A DNA stretch of 7,872 nucleotides from an uncultured Lentisphaeraceae bacterium (GTDB lineage: Bacteria > Verrucomicrobiota > Kiritimatiellia > RFP12 > DVOR01), in assembly GCA_946056345.1 (NCBI GenBank), contig CAMGJH010000041.1, positions 1 to 7,872 on the forward strand, written 5' to 3'. The translations under genes and the position numbers were made by a program. Under the pieces are notes generated by a model that made no database searches, was not told where the DNA came from, and saw only the letters and a list, made by a program, of their open reading frames with translations. Positions 1-5,628 of this stretch are shown here, in pieces (position 1 is the stretch's first letter; every line of letters begins with the position of its first letter).

Positions 1-840
1 GTGCCGGTGGGGTGGGCCTATGGGATTGGGCGAGGGGTTGGGGTTGGTATGTTTGCGCTCTTTCGCTGGACGCGGCGGGCGCGGACGGCAACGGATAATG
101 TGTTGATTGCGGGTCTGGCCAAGACGCGCCGGGAGGCGTATTTGATTGCGCGCAATTCGTTGGGGCACTTCGCCGGGCACGTCTGCGAGGCACTGCGGAT
201 TTCGGACGTGGTCACGCACAAGACGTGGGAGAAGTATGTGGAGCTGACGATGTCGCCGGCGGCCAAGGAGCTGATTTTTAACCCGCAGGAGTCGGTTATT
301 CTGGCGACGGGGCACTTGGGGGCCTGGGAGGCGGGGACGACGGCGATTACCTCGGTGCGGCCGCTCTTTGCGGTGGCGCGGTTGATGGATAACCCCTATG
401 TGCAGCGCTTCTTGGAGCGGCACAACTTCCGTGGCGGGGTAACGATTATCCCCAAGCGCCACGGTTTCTCCGCCTCGGCAATGCACCGCTGGAAGGAGCA
501 GAAGGCGGCGTTGGTGATTCTCTTTGACCAGTTTTGCTCGAATGGGGCCGAGGTGCCCTTCTTTGGGCACACACTCCCGGTCTACACCTCGCCCGCGCGG
601 TTGCACCTGCGTACCGGCGCGCCGATTGTGGTTGGCGGCTTCCTGCGCAAGGGCCACCTGAAGTATGAGATGGTGGTGATTGGCGAGCCCATTTACCCCA
701 CGCCGGGGGCGACGCTGGAATCGGTGACGGCGGAGTTGATTAAGCGCTTGGAGGAGGTTATCCGCCGCGCGCCGGATCAGTATCTGTGGCTCCATCGGCG
801 CTTCCGGGGCCTCCCGGTGCCGCAGGTGCCGGAGTGTTGA
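1..840 (+). CDS. Lysophospholipid acyltransferase, LpxL/HtrB (lipid A late acyltransferase) superfamily, 5'-truncated by window
   Basis: Members of this family add a secondary acyl chain to a lipid A precursor at the inner face of the cytoplasmic membrane. Visible marks: the HX4E catalytic motif in ATGHLGAWEAG (H105, E110, counted from base 1); a downstream FDQ...EVPFFGH block (residues 175-190), matching the DQ...VPFFG region of the family; and a C-terminal QYLWLHRRFRG (260-270), the usual family ending. The sequence at base 1 (PVGWAYGIGRGVG) resembles the family's first hydrophobic helix about 20-30 residues in. I therefore infer that the real start lies upstream and that the GTG at base 1 is not the start, although 279 residues is only slightly short of the usual ~300. 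The stop is 3 bases before the HNH gene, suggesting co-transcription. LpxL itself, LpxM-like enzymes and other glycolipid acyltransferases cannot be told apart here. Confidence 0.88.
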   Translation: MPVGWAYGIGRGVGVGMFALFRWTRRARTATDNVLIAGLAKTRREAYLIARNSLGHFAGHVCEALRISDVVTHKTWEKYVELTMSPAAKELIFNPQESVILATGHLGAWEAGTTAITSVRPLFAVARLMDNPYVQRFLERHNFRGGVTIIPKRHGFSASAMHRWKEQKAALVILFDQFCSNGAEVPFFGHTLPVYTSPARLHLRTGAPIVVGGFLRKGHLKYEMVVIGEPIYPTPGATLESVTAELIKRLEEVIRRAPDQYLWLHRRFRGLPVPQVPEC

Positions 841-843
841 GCG

Positions 844-1140
844 ATGTGGTATCAGCCGGCCGATAGTGCGCATATACGCCGCGAACGGGAGCGGGCCCGG
901 CAGCTGCGCGCAAGCCCTTGGTGGAAGGCGCAGTTGGCCAAGGGCGAATGCCACTATTGCCACGGGCATTTTGCGCCGGCGCAGTTGACGATGGACCACC
1001 TCATCCCCGTGGCGCGTGGGGGGACGTCGACCAAGGGCAATGTGGTGCCCGCGTGCTTTGCGTGCAATCAGGCGAAGGCCGCGCAGACGCCCGCCGAGCA
1101 GATTTTGGACCAATTGGGGCTGGGTGAAGACGAGTTGTAG
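844..1140 (+). CDS. Small HNH endonuclease domain protein
   Basis: This 98-residue protein is almost entirely an HNH nuclease domain. A basic N-terminal helix (RRERERARQLR, 12-22) leads into a zinc-knuckle pair, C36-x2-C39 and C71-x2-C74. Between these lies the core DHLIPVARGG (D51, H52, P55, G59-G60), then N66 and P69. N75 after the last cysteine sits where the third HNH residue is expected, giving an H-N-N variant. In the family the ββα-metal fold cuts or nicks DNA. Free-standing single-domain copies like this are widespread in bacterial chromosomes, and their role is generally unknown. The start is supported by GGAG at 831-834, nine bases upstream and inside the end of the acyltransferase gene. 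It sits in an envelope-gene unit with no methylase or restriction partner nearby, so a restriction role is not supported. Confidence 0.88.
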   Translation: MWYQPADSAHIRRERERARQLRASPWWKAQLAKGECHYCHGHFAPAQLTMDHLIPVARGGTSTKGNVVPACFACNQAKAAQTPAEQILDQLGLGEDEL

Positions 1141-1162
1141 GCCGCGCGAGAGGATAAGGACG

Positions 1163-2851
1163 ATGATTCGGCAGTTGTTGTTGGGGCTGGTGGCGTTGCT
1201 GTTGACGCTCTTTACATGGTTGGGCGGGGGCATTGTGGCCAAGTGGCTGAGCCCGTGGGCGCTCTGGTTCGCGCTGCTGTTGGCCGAGGTGATGCTCGTC
1301 TTTCCGGAGCAGGGGCGCACGGAGTCGCTCTTCGATGCGCGGCAGCGGGTGGTGCGCGGGCTCGTGCGCGATCCGCTCACCTGGCTCTCAGGGCTCTTGA
1401 TGCTCTTTCTCTTCCTCCAATGGCTCAACGGCGGCACCTTCCTGGAGTGGCAGGTGCAGGAGCAGGCCTGGCGTGTGGTCTCCCCGGCCTTTGCCTGGTT
1501 GCAGGCGCCCGGGACGGCTGAGGCAATGGCGAGCCGCCCGGACAATCCTGCGACGGCGGCCTTCCTGCCGGTGGGCTCGGCCCCGTGGGCATGGTTGCCG
1601 GGCTGTTTGCGCTCGGACGAGGCCTTCGGCGTGCTCAATTGGTTTGTGCCGGTGCTGACGGCGCTCCTGGCGGTCAAGCACGGTCTGCGTAAGCGCTCGA
1701 AGCGGCGGCTGGGGCTCTTTGTCTGCGTGATGACCTCGGTGCTGGCCATCGCCGGCATCATCCAATTCATCCTGGGCGGCGAGTTCCTCTACTGGGGGCT
1801 CAAGAGCAATGCCTTCTTCTTCGCCACCTTCGGTTACCCGAACCACGCGGCCTGCTTCTTCCCGGCGGTGATGGCTTGGGCGTTGGGGATGCTCCTGTGG
1901 AGCGTGGAGCACCGCGAACATACGCGCGTGCGGCCGTGGGTCTATGGTGTGGCGGCGATCTTGTGCGCGGCCTCGGGCATCCTCTCCGGGTCGCGGGCCG
2001 GGATGCTCTTCACCTTGGCCCTGGTGGCCTTCACAGCCCTCTACATTCCGGTGCGTTACTTGGGCTCCTGGGCACCGAAGTGGCGCGTGGTGGTGCCGTT
2101 GCTGCTCCTGATTGTCGCCGGCGTGACGCTGGGTACGGCTGCTTTCCGCATCTATGCCATCACGCAGAACCGCGAGGCGAAGGCCGCTCTCGTTGCAGCC
2201 AAGACCCCTGAAGAGCGCGCCGCTGCTATGCAGCTGCGCACCTATGGCACGCTCCCGGCCCTGGACAATGTGCTGATGGAGATTGCCGACACCCCATGGC
2301 AGAGCTACCTGGAGCATCCGCTGCTGATGCGCTCGGGCTACCAGGGCATTTTGGCGCTGCGCCAAGCGGCGGATCACCCGTGGTACGGCACCGGCGCGTG
2401 GAGTTTCCGTTGGCTGAATGCCAACTACATCCGTCCGGACGTCCCCGAAGAGCAGGCGTGGTTTCAGGCGCGCTTGGGCGTGGGGCAGGCCAACGTCCAC
2501 AACGATACGCTTCAATTCCTGGCCGAGCACGGTTGGGTGGGCTTCGGGCTGATGCTCGGCTGCGTAGCCACCCTTTGTCTGCCCTTCCTCTGGCAGCTCT
2601 TGCGCAGCCCGCAGATCTTTGTGAATGACGACTTGGCCGACCGCACTTGGCCCAACCGTATCAACGCCTTCTACGTCTACGCCTTCGTCGGCACCGCCCT
2701 GATTGCCGTCCATAGCTTTATCGACCTGGTCTTCCGCAGCCCGGCCTGTATGATGCTCTATGGTCTCTTCTTTGTCTGCGCCGAGGGCTTTCTTCTGGGC
2801 ACGCCCAAGGTCAAGCCCGCCGCTCCTGCCCCGGTTGGAACTGCGCAATGA
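1163..2851 (+). CDS. O-antigen ligase / polymerase family (Wzy_C-type) polytopic membrane protein
   Basis: A 562-residue inner-membrane protein with many hydrophobic helices, beginning MIRQLLLGLVALLLTLF. The family joins or polymerises surface polysaccharide on the periplasmic side (WaaL, Wzy, PglL and relatives). Supporting motifs: ILSGSRAGMLF around residue 273, the conserved SRxG region; a long hydrophilic periplasmic loop containing DHPWYGTGAWSF; and HNDTLQFLAEHGWVGFGLML starting at H446, the very typical H-N-D...E-x-G-x-x-G stretch preceding the late helices. The reading frame is open further upstream to 1016, but that part overlaps the HNH gene, is Arg-rich and does not look like a membrane protein. 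ATG 1163 has an AGGATAAGGA ribosome site at 1151-1160. The stop overlaps the next ATG by four bases (ATGA), implying translational coupling. Ligase versus polymerase, and the sugar substrate, cannot be decided. The acyltransferase upstream makes a lipopolysaccharide link reasonable. Confidence 0.85.
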   Translation: MIRQLLLGLVALLLTLFTWLGGGIVAKWLSPWALWFALLLAEVMLVFPEQGRTESLFDARQRVVRGLVRDPLTWLSGLLMLFLFLQWLNGGTFLEWQVQEQAWRVVSPAFAWLQAPGTAEAMASRPDNPATAAFLPVGSAPWAWLPGCLRSDEAFGVLNWFVPVLTALLAVKHGLRKRSKRRLGLFVCVMTSVLAIAGIIQFILGGEFLYWGLKSNAFFFATFGYPNHAACFFPAVMAWALGMLLWSVEHREHTRVRPWVYGVAAILCAASGILSGSRAGMLFTLALVAFTALYIPVRYLGSWAPKWRVVVPLLLLIVAGVTLGTAAFRIYAITQNREAKAALVAAKTPEERAAAMQLRTYGTLPALDNVLMEIADTPWQSYLEHPLLMRSGYQGILALRQAADHPWYGTGAWSFRWLNANYIRPDVPEEQAWFQARLGVGQANVHNDTLQFLAEHGWVGFGLMLGCVATLCLPFLWQLLRSPQIFVNDDLADRTWPNRINAFYVYAFVGTALIAVHSFIDLVFRSPACMMLYGLFFVCAEGFLLGTPKVKPAAPAPVGTAQ

Positions 2852-3594
2852 ACAGCCTCCGCCGCCTCTGCCGTCTAGCCCTCCTGACCCTCTGCCTCCT
2901 GCCGCTGGGCCAAGCGGCGCGCGCCGAGGAAATTGACGAGCGGCTGATGGAGGGCCTCTACCCGGTGATGGAGTTGATTGAGGAGGTCTTTCCGCCGCAG
3001 CAAGTGGCGAAGACCGTCTTCGGTTGGGCCGCGGACTACCGTCAAGCCGGTGAAGAGGTCTATGCCTACGCCTGTGAGAGCACGGCCGCTGAGTTCTTGA
3101 ACGTGAACAGATCGCCCTCCTGCCAAACGCTGGAAGCCTTGTTACGCGATCATCCGCAGTGCGACACCTTGCGCAACAACGCCGCCTGGACGCGCTTGCT
3201 TGCCACTGGCGATGCTCCAGGTGCCCTCGAGCTCTTGCGCGGCGTGCGCCTGAATGAGGCTTCCATCCGCGATACGCGCGCTTGCATCTACCTCGCCCTC
3301 GACCGCCCGGCCGACGCGCTTCAGGACATCCTCGCCGCCCTCGAGATGGTAGGCGAAGAGAAGAACGATCCCTCAAACCTCGTTCTCTTCGACCACGCCG
3401 GCGACATCTTCTACCGCAATGGCCTCTACCCGGCCGCGCGCAAGGCCTGGCTCCGCGCCTTGTGCCTGGCTGCGCGCTTCCGTCAAACGGCCCCCACGGT
3501 CGATGACTTCTTCCTGCTTTATGATTACGACGACGCGCGCGTCCGCCTCAAGCTCCGCGCCCTGCGCCGTCTCCACCCCACACCTTCGGAGTAA
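2848..3594 (+). CDS. Exported TPR-like helical protein, function unknown
   Basis: A 248-residue protein with a clear Sec signal peptide: basic MNSLRRLCR, a leucine-rich core, and an Ala-Arg-Ala cleavage site giving a mature start at E27. C16 is preceded by LTL, which is a poor lipobox, so a soluble periplasmic or secreted protein is favoured over a lipoprotein. The mature part is mainly helical. Its C-terminal third has tetratricopeptide-like helix pairs: RACIYLALDRPADALQDILA, then DHAGDIFYRNGLYPAARKAW followed by LRALCLA and a final KLRAL helix. TPRs are protein-protein scaffolds, and no catalytic motif is seen. The gene overlaps the O-antigen-ligase-type gene by four bases, and GGA at 2837-2839 serves as a weak ribosome site inside it. 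The tight coupling suggests a partner or accessory role for the membrane enzyme at the periplasmic face, which is inference only. Confidence 0.82.
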   Translation: MNSLRRLCRLALLTLCLLPLGQAARAEEIDERLMEGLYPVMELIEEVFPPQQVAKTVFGWAADYRQAGEEVYAYACESTAAEFLNVNRSPSCQTLEALLRDHPQCDTLRNNAAWTRLLATGDAPGALELLRGVRLNEASIRDTRACIYLALDRPADALQDILAALEMVGEEKNDPSNLVLFDHAGDIFYRNGLYPAARKAWLRALCLAARFRQTAPTVDDFFLLYDYDDARVRLKLRALRRLHPTPSE

Positions 3595-3600
3595 GACGCT

Positions 3601-4086
3601 ATGGAAACGCCTCCCCGCTCCTCAATCGCGCCCCTTGTCATCATCGCCCTGGCCGTGCTACTCATCGTGGCGATGATCTGCGGCACGGTCATTTGGATTA
3701 TGCAGCGCACGATGAGCCTCAACGAGAAGTTCCTCGATGCCCGCTTGGCTGAGGCCACGCGCCCGGCGCCGGTGACTCAGCCCGTGCAGGTGGTGGTCCC
3801 CGCGCAGCCTGCGCCCGCCCCGGCCGAGAGCAAGCCCGCGCCCAAACCTCAGCCCAAGCCGGCCCCCAAGGCCAAGCCTACTCCGGCGCCGGCGGTCAAG
3901 CCCGCGCCCGAGGTGAAGCCCGATCCGGCCCCCAAGGCGGCTCCCAAGCCCGCCCTTCCGCCCAAGACCAAGCGCGAAGCCCCGAAGGAACTCCCCTCCG
4001 CTAAGACGCGCCTGGGCCCGGATGGTGCGCCCCTCAACCGCATCTCCCTGCCGGTGGGCAATGACGAATTGGAGTGGCAGCTCTGA
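3601..4086 (+). CDS. Single-pass membrane protein with long Pro/Lys/Ala-rich periplasmic stalk
   Basis: I do not recognise this 161-residue protein. Residues 1-9 are short and hydrophilic, and residues 10-34 form one hydrophobic helix (PLVIIALAVLLIVAMICG and on). A short charged helix (about 37-52, NEKFLDARLAEA) follows. Residues 54-135 are then a low-complexity tract of PAP, PKP and KPAP units, and the last 25 residues (RLGPDGAPLNRISLPVGNDELEWQL in two parts: RLGPDGAPLNRIS, LPVGNDELEWQL) are of ordinary composition. Such tracts in TonB and similar proteins are extended rods that cross the periplasm or bind peptidoglycan, but no TonB C-terminal domain is present here. The acidic tail could be a docking peptide. 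The start is backed by GGAG at 3588-3591, nine bases away. The stop overlaps the next gene as TGATG, so translation of the two is probably coupled. Confidence 0.8.
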   Translation: METPPRSSIAPLVIIALAVLLIVAMICGTVIWIMQRTMSLNEKFLDARLAEATRPAPVTQPVQVVVPAQPAPAPAESKPAPKPQPKPAPKAKPTPAPAVKPAPEVKPDPAPKAAPKPALPPKTKREAPKELPSAKTRLGPDGAPLNRISLPVGNDELEWQL

Positions 4087-4664
4087 TGATGGCCCATCTC
4101 CGTGAAGCCTGGGGGCGCATTTGCCGCAACCCGCTTGCCGAGGCGCTCCTCTCCGCCCTCTTCCTCCTCGCTTCGCTCACCGGCATTCTCCTGGGTCCGG
4201 CCGCGCTCTGCTACCTGTGGCACCACAACCCGCAGAACGCCATCCCCACGCCCGCCTCGGCCCTTCTCCTCTCCCAGCGCTTGCAGGGGAGCGCGCGAAT
4301 GCAGACGGCCTTTTGGCTCGGCCTGGCCATTTGGGTGATGGCCCTCTTGCCGCTCTTCGCCTCCACCCTCTTCGGCCTCCCCCTCTGGTTCTTTGCCATC
4401 CAGCCCCTGTGGTTGGCCATTGCGATTGCCGACCGCTTCGACCTGCCCCTTGCCCTCACCCTGCGCGCCACGGTCGCCTTCATCCAGATTGCCCCGGCCA
4501 AGGCCTTCGCCTGTATGGGCCTGGGGCTCCTCGGCTTCCTGGGTATCTGCTGCTTTGGCATCGGCCTCTTCATCACCCTGCCGGTGGCCACCCGCGCCCT
4601 GATGACCACCCTCGACACCTGCGCCCTCTCCCTCGCGGCCGCCATCCAGCGCGCCACTCGCTAA
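4086..4664 (+). CDS. Four-helix integral membrane protein, function unknown
   Basis: A 192-residue hydrophobic protein with likely membrane spans at about 19-44, 74-96, 98-115 and 141-165. The last span has the pattern GLLGFLGICCFGIGLFITLP followed by a short polar helix. This resembles the closing segment of several uncharacterised bacterial membrane families, including DUF975/DUF4013-like proteins, in which a Gly/Cys-rich helix precedes a T-x-P turn. That is a resemblance, not an assignment. The frame is open to a GTG at 4074, but ATG 4086 fits the TGATG coupling and has GGAG at 4071-4074. ATG 4089 is an equally placed alternative. No catalytic motif was seen. Placement directly after the Pro/Lys-rich stalk protein, with overlapping translation signals, suggests the two form a membrane complex. 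That is inference. Confidence 0.8.
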   Translation: MMAHLREAWGRICRNPLAEALLSALFLLASLTGILLGPAALCYLWHHNPQNAIPTPASALLLSQRLQGSARMQTAFWLGLAIWVMALLPLFASTLFGLPLWFFAIQPLWLAIAIADRFDLPLALTLRATVAFIQIAPAKAFACMGLGLLGFLGICCFGIGLFITLPVATRALMTTLDTCALSLAAAIQRATR

Positions 4665-4674
4665 TCCCGCCGCT

Positions 4675-5205
4675 ATGACCAAGCAATTCCTCTCGGCCGA
4701 TGACTTCCAGCGCGACTGCGTCCGCCTAGCCAAGAAGGTCTTTGACGACTCCTCCTGGCAGCCCGAACTCCTCCTTGGCCTTTGGCGCGGCGGCGCTCAG
4801 CCCGGCGTGATTATGAGCGAAGTCTTTGCTTATCTGGGCCGACCCACTCCCCACGCTGTCGTCAAATGCGCCTCCTACACCGGCATCGGCCGCCGCGACG
4901 AAACCGTCGCCTTCGACGGCGCCGAGGAGCTCTTCCGCGCCCTTCGCCCCGGCCTGCGCGTTCTGGCCATCGACGATGTCTTCGACACTGGCAAGACCGC
5001 CGAGGCCGTCAAGGCCCGCCTCACGCACATAGACCTGCGCTTCGCCACCGTCTACTGGAAGCCCGCCGCCTCCCTCGTCCCCTTCGCGCCGGACTACACC
5101 CTCCGCGAAACGGCCGATTGGCTCGTCTTTCCCCACGAACTCGTCGGCCTCACCCCCGCCGAACTCTGCGCCAAAGACCCCCTCCTCGCCGACCTGCTGG
5201 CGTAA
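4675..5205 (+). CDS. Phosphoribosyltransferase (COG2236, hypoxanthine/xanthine PRTase-like)
   Basis: A 176-residue cytoplasmic type I phosphoribosyltransferase, a family that joins a nucleobase to PRPP in purine salvage. The PRPP-binding signature VLAIDDVFDTGKT is at 96-108 (D100-D101 acidic pair, T105-G106-K107-T108 phosphate loop). LLGLWRGGAQPG (33-44) is the pyrophosphate loop. VYWKP (126-130) supplies the base-contacting lysine K129, and PDY...ADWLVFPHE (139-155) is the C-terminal hood pattern of the COG2236 branch. Length fits that branch, and substrate choice (hypoxanthine, guanine or xanthine) cannot be read off. The gap to the previous gene is 10 bases with no clear Shine-Dalgarno, so it may be read by re-initiation. 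Its place after envelope genes looks like simple operon membership rather than a shared pathway. It is the last gene before the 423-base non-coding stretch. Confidence 0.88.
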   Translation: MTKQFLSADDFQRDCVRLAKKVFDDSSWQPELLLGLWRGGAQPGVIMSEVFAYLGRPTPHAVVKCASYTGIGRRDETVAFDGAEELFRALRPGLRVLAIDDVFDTGKTAEAVKARLTHIDLRFATVYWKPAASLVPFAPDYTLRETADWLVFPHELVGLTPAELCAKDPLLADLLA

Positions 5206-5242
5206 ACAGCCGCAATCCCTGACGGCCATCACTCGCACCCTG

Positions 5243-5262
5243 CGCGCCAAGCGGGGGGCGCG
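5243..5262 (+). terminator. Weak candidate hairpin after the phosphoribosyltransferase gene
   Basis: CGCGCC (5243-5248) and GGCGCG (5257-5262) can pair around an 8-base loop, extendable by one G-U pair. It lies 38 bases after the stop. Only two Ts follow instead of a U-tract, so it is not a canonical intrinsic terminator. It might mark a transcript end that needs Rho, or it may be chance in GC-rich DNA. Confidence 0.2.
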
Positions 5263-5352
5263 TTAGGCGATAGCCGATAGGCGAGAATGCTGTCGCCGGA
5301 GGTGGAATGCCCGGCTGATGAACTGCCAGCCTCACCGTCTCGGCACGCACCC

Positions 5353-5376
5353 CGGACCGTTTTACATTTTTGTCCG
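5353..5376. repeat. Short inverted repeat with T-rich loop
   Basis: CGGAC (5353-5357) and GTCCG (5372-5376) are perfect inverted copies around a 14-base AT-rich loop (CGTTTTACATTTTT). This is a striking AT island in otherwise GC-rich sequence, immediately before the 22-base-pitch repeats. The arms are short, so a functional site is unproven. Confidence 0.3.
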
Positions 5377-5377
5377 C

Positions 5378-5445
5378 CCCGGGTTGACCTCGAGGTAGGC
5401 CCGGGTTGACCCTCGACCCGGGGCGGGTTCATCTCGGGCTCGGGG
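5378..5445. repeat. GC-rich direct repeat, three units at 22-base pitch
   Basis: CCCGGGTTGACC occurs exactly at 5378-5389 and 5400-5411, and a decayed copy (CGGGTTCATC) is at 5424-5433. The shared CGGGTT therefore begins at 5380, 5402 and 5424, exactly 22 bases apart each time. Unit 1 contains the perfect palindrome ACCTCGAGGT (5387-5396). Unit 2 contains the inverted arms CCCGGGT (5400-5406) and ACCCGGG (5416-5422). TTGACC resembles a -35 hexamer, but no -10 sits at the right distance. Confidence 0.7.
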
Positions 5446-5459
5446 CGGGGGGAATTATT

Positions 5460-5540
5460 AAGTCCGGAACTTATCGGCAATAAGTCCGGGACTTATCGGC
5501 AATAAGTGGGGGACTTATCGCCGATAAGTGGTGGACTTAT
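5460..5540. repeat. Tandem palindrome array, 22-base pitch, operator-like
   Basis: Three 17-base palindromes of form ACTTAT-N5-ATAAGT occupy 5469-5485, 5491-5507 and 5513-5529, with centres at 5477, 5499 and 5521. The central five bases are CGGCA, CGGCA and CGCCG. In the third copy the symmetry extends to ACTTATCG-C-CGATAAGT. Five-base GC-rich spacers (CCGGG and GGGGG) separate them. A half site TTAAGT (5458-5463) precedes the array and ACTTAT (5535-5540) follows it. Constant spacing of about two helical turns would put bound dimers on the same face of the DNA. The array ends about 75 bases upstream of the candidate lepA -10 box. A regulatory role is inference. Confidence 0.85.
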
Positions 5541-5612
5541 TAGTTGGGGTCGCCTTGGGGGCGTGTTGCGGTTAGGGCTAGGGTGGGTTTGCAAGCGGCG
5601 GGGGCGGAGTTT

Positions 5613-5621
5613 TGGTAGAAT
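5613..5621 (+). promoter_or_regulatory. Extended -10 promoter element of lepA, leaderless arrangement
   Basis: TGGTAGAAT matches the extended -10 consensus TGnTATAAT with one mismatch (hexamer TAGAAT, 5616-5621). It is an AT-rich spot in G-rich sequence. There is no good -35 at 16-18 bases: TTGCAA at 5589-5594 is 21 bases away, too far, though extended -10 promoters can work without one. Starting 7-8 bases after the hexamer would place the first transcribed base at 5628-5629, that is, on the ATG of lepA. Confidence 0.55.
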
Positions 5622-5628
5622 GGGCGCT

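Larger units (their letters stand above)
5206..5628 (+). other. Non-coding region between the envelope unit and lepA, with repeats and promoter
   Basis: No convincing gene is present in these 423 bases: the open frames across them are composition-driven and lack family features. In order they hold a weak GC hairpin (5243-5262), a short 7-base tandem repeat (5267-5287), an inverted repeat with a T-rich loop (5353-5376), a GC-rich 22-base-pitch repeat (5378-5445), a dense run of G tracts (5420-5452), an AT-richer palindrome array (5460-5540), G-rich sequence (5541-5610) and an extended -10 element (5613-5621). I saw no tRNA or recognisable riboswitch. This is likely the control region of lepA. 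Confidence 0.75.

Noticed and set aside
1016..1162. Upstream extension of the O-antigen-ligase-type reading frame
   Set aside because: The added 49 residues are Arg-rich, overlap the HNH gene in another frame, and precede a good ribosome site and a typical membrane-protein N-terminus at 1163.
2848..2925. Possible lipoprotein signal in the TPR protein
   Set aside because: C16 is preceded by Leu at -1 (LTLC), which does not fit the lipobox. The Ala-Arg-Ala site before E27 is a better signal peptidase I site.
1388..3376. 662-codon open frame on the minus strand
   Set aside because: It lies opposite the O-antigen-ligase-type gene and the TPR gene. Its translation is Arg/His/Gly/Pro-rich low-quality sequence with no domain, typical of antisense frames in GC-rich DNA.
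3849..4733. 294-codon minus-strand open frame rich in Gly/Glu
   Set aside because: It mirrors the Pro/Lys/Ala stalk and the membrane gene. Composition reflects the complementary strand, and no motif or start signal supports it.
5460..5540. Possible CRISPR array
   Set aside because: Units are only 22 bases with 5-base GC spacers, with no unique spacers of 30 bases or so and no cas genes. It is a palindrome array.
5565..5587. Telomere-like GGTTAGGGCTAGGG string
   Set aside because: A single short G-rich string in a generally G-rich upstream region, with no tandem array or other eukaryotic feature.
5506..5628. Upstream extension of lepA into the repeat array
   Set aside because: The extra 41 residues are unlike any LepA N-terminus and come from G-rich non-coding sequence. 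ATG 5629 gives the family's normal start.
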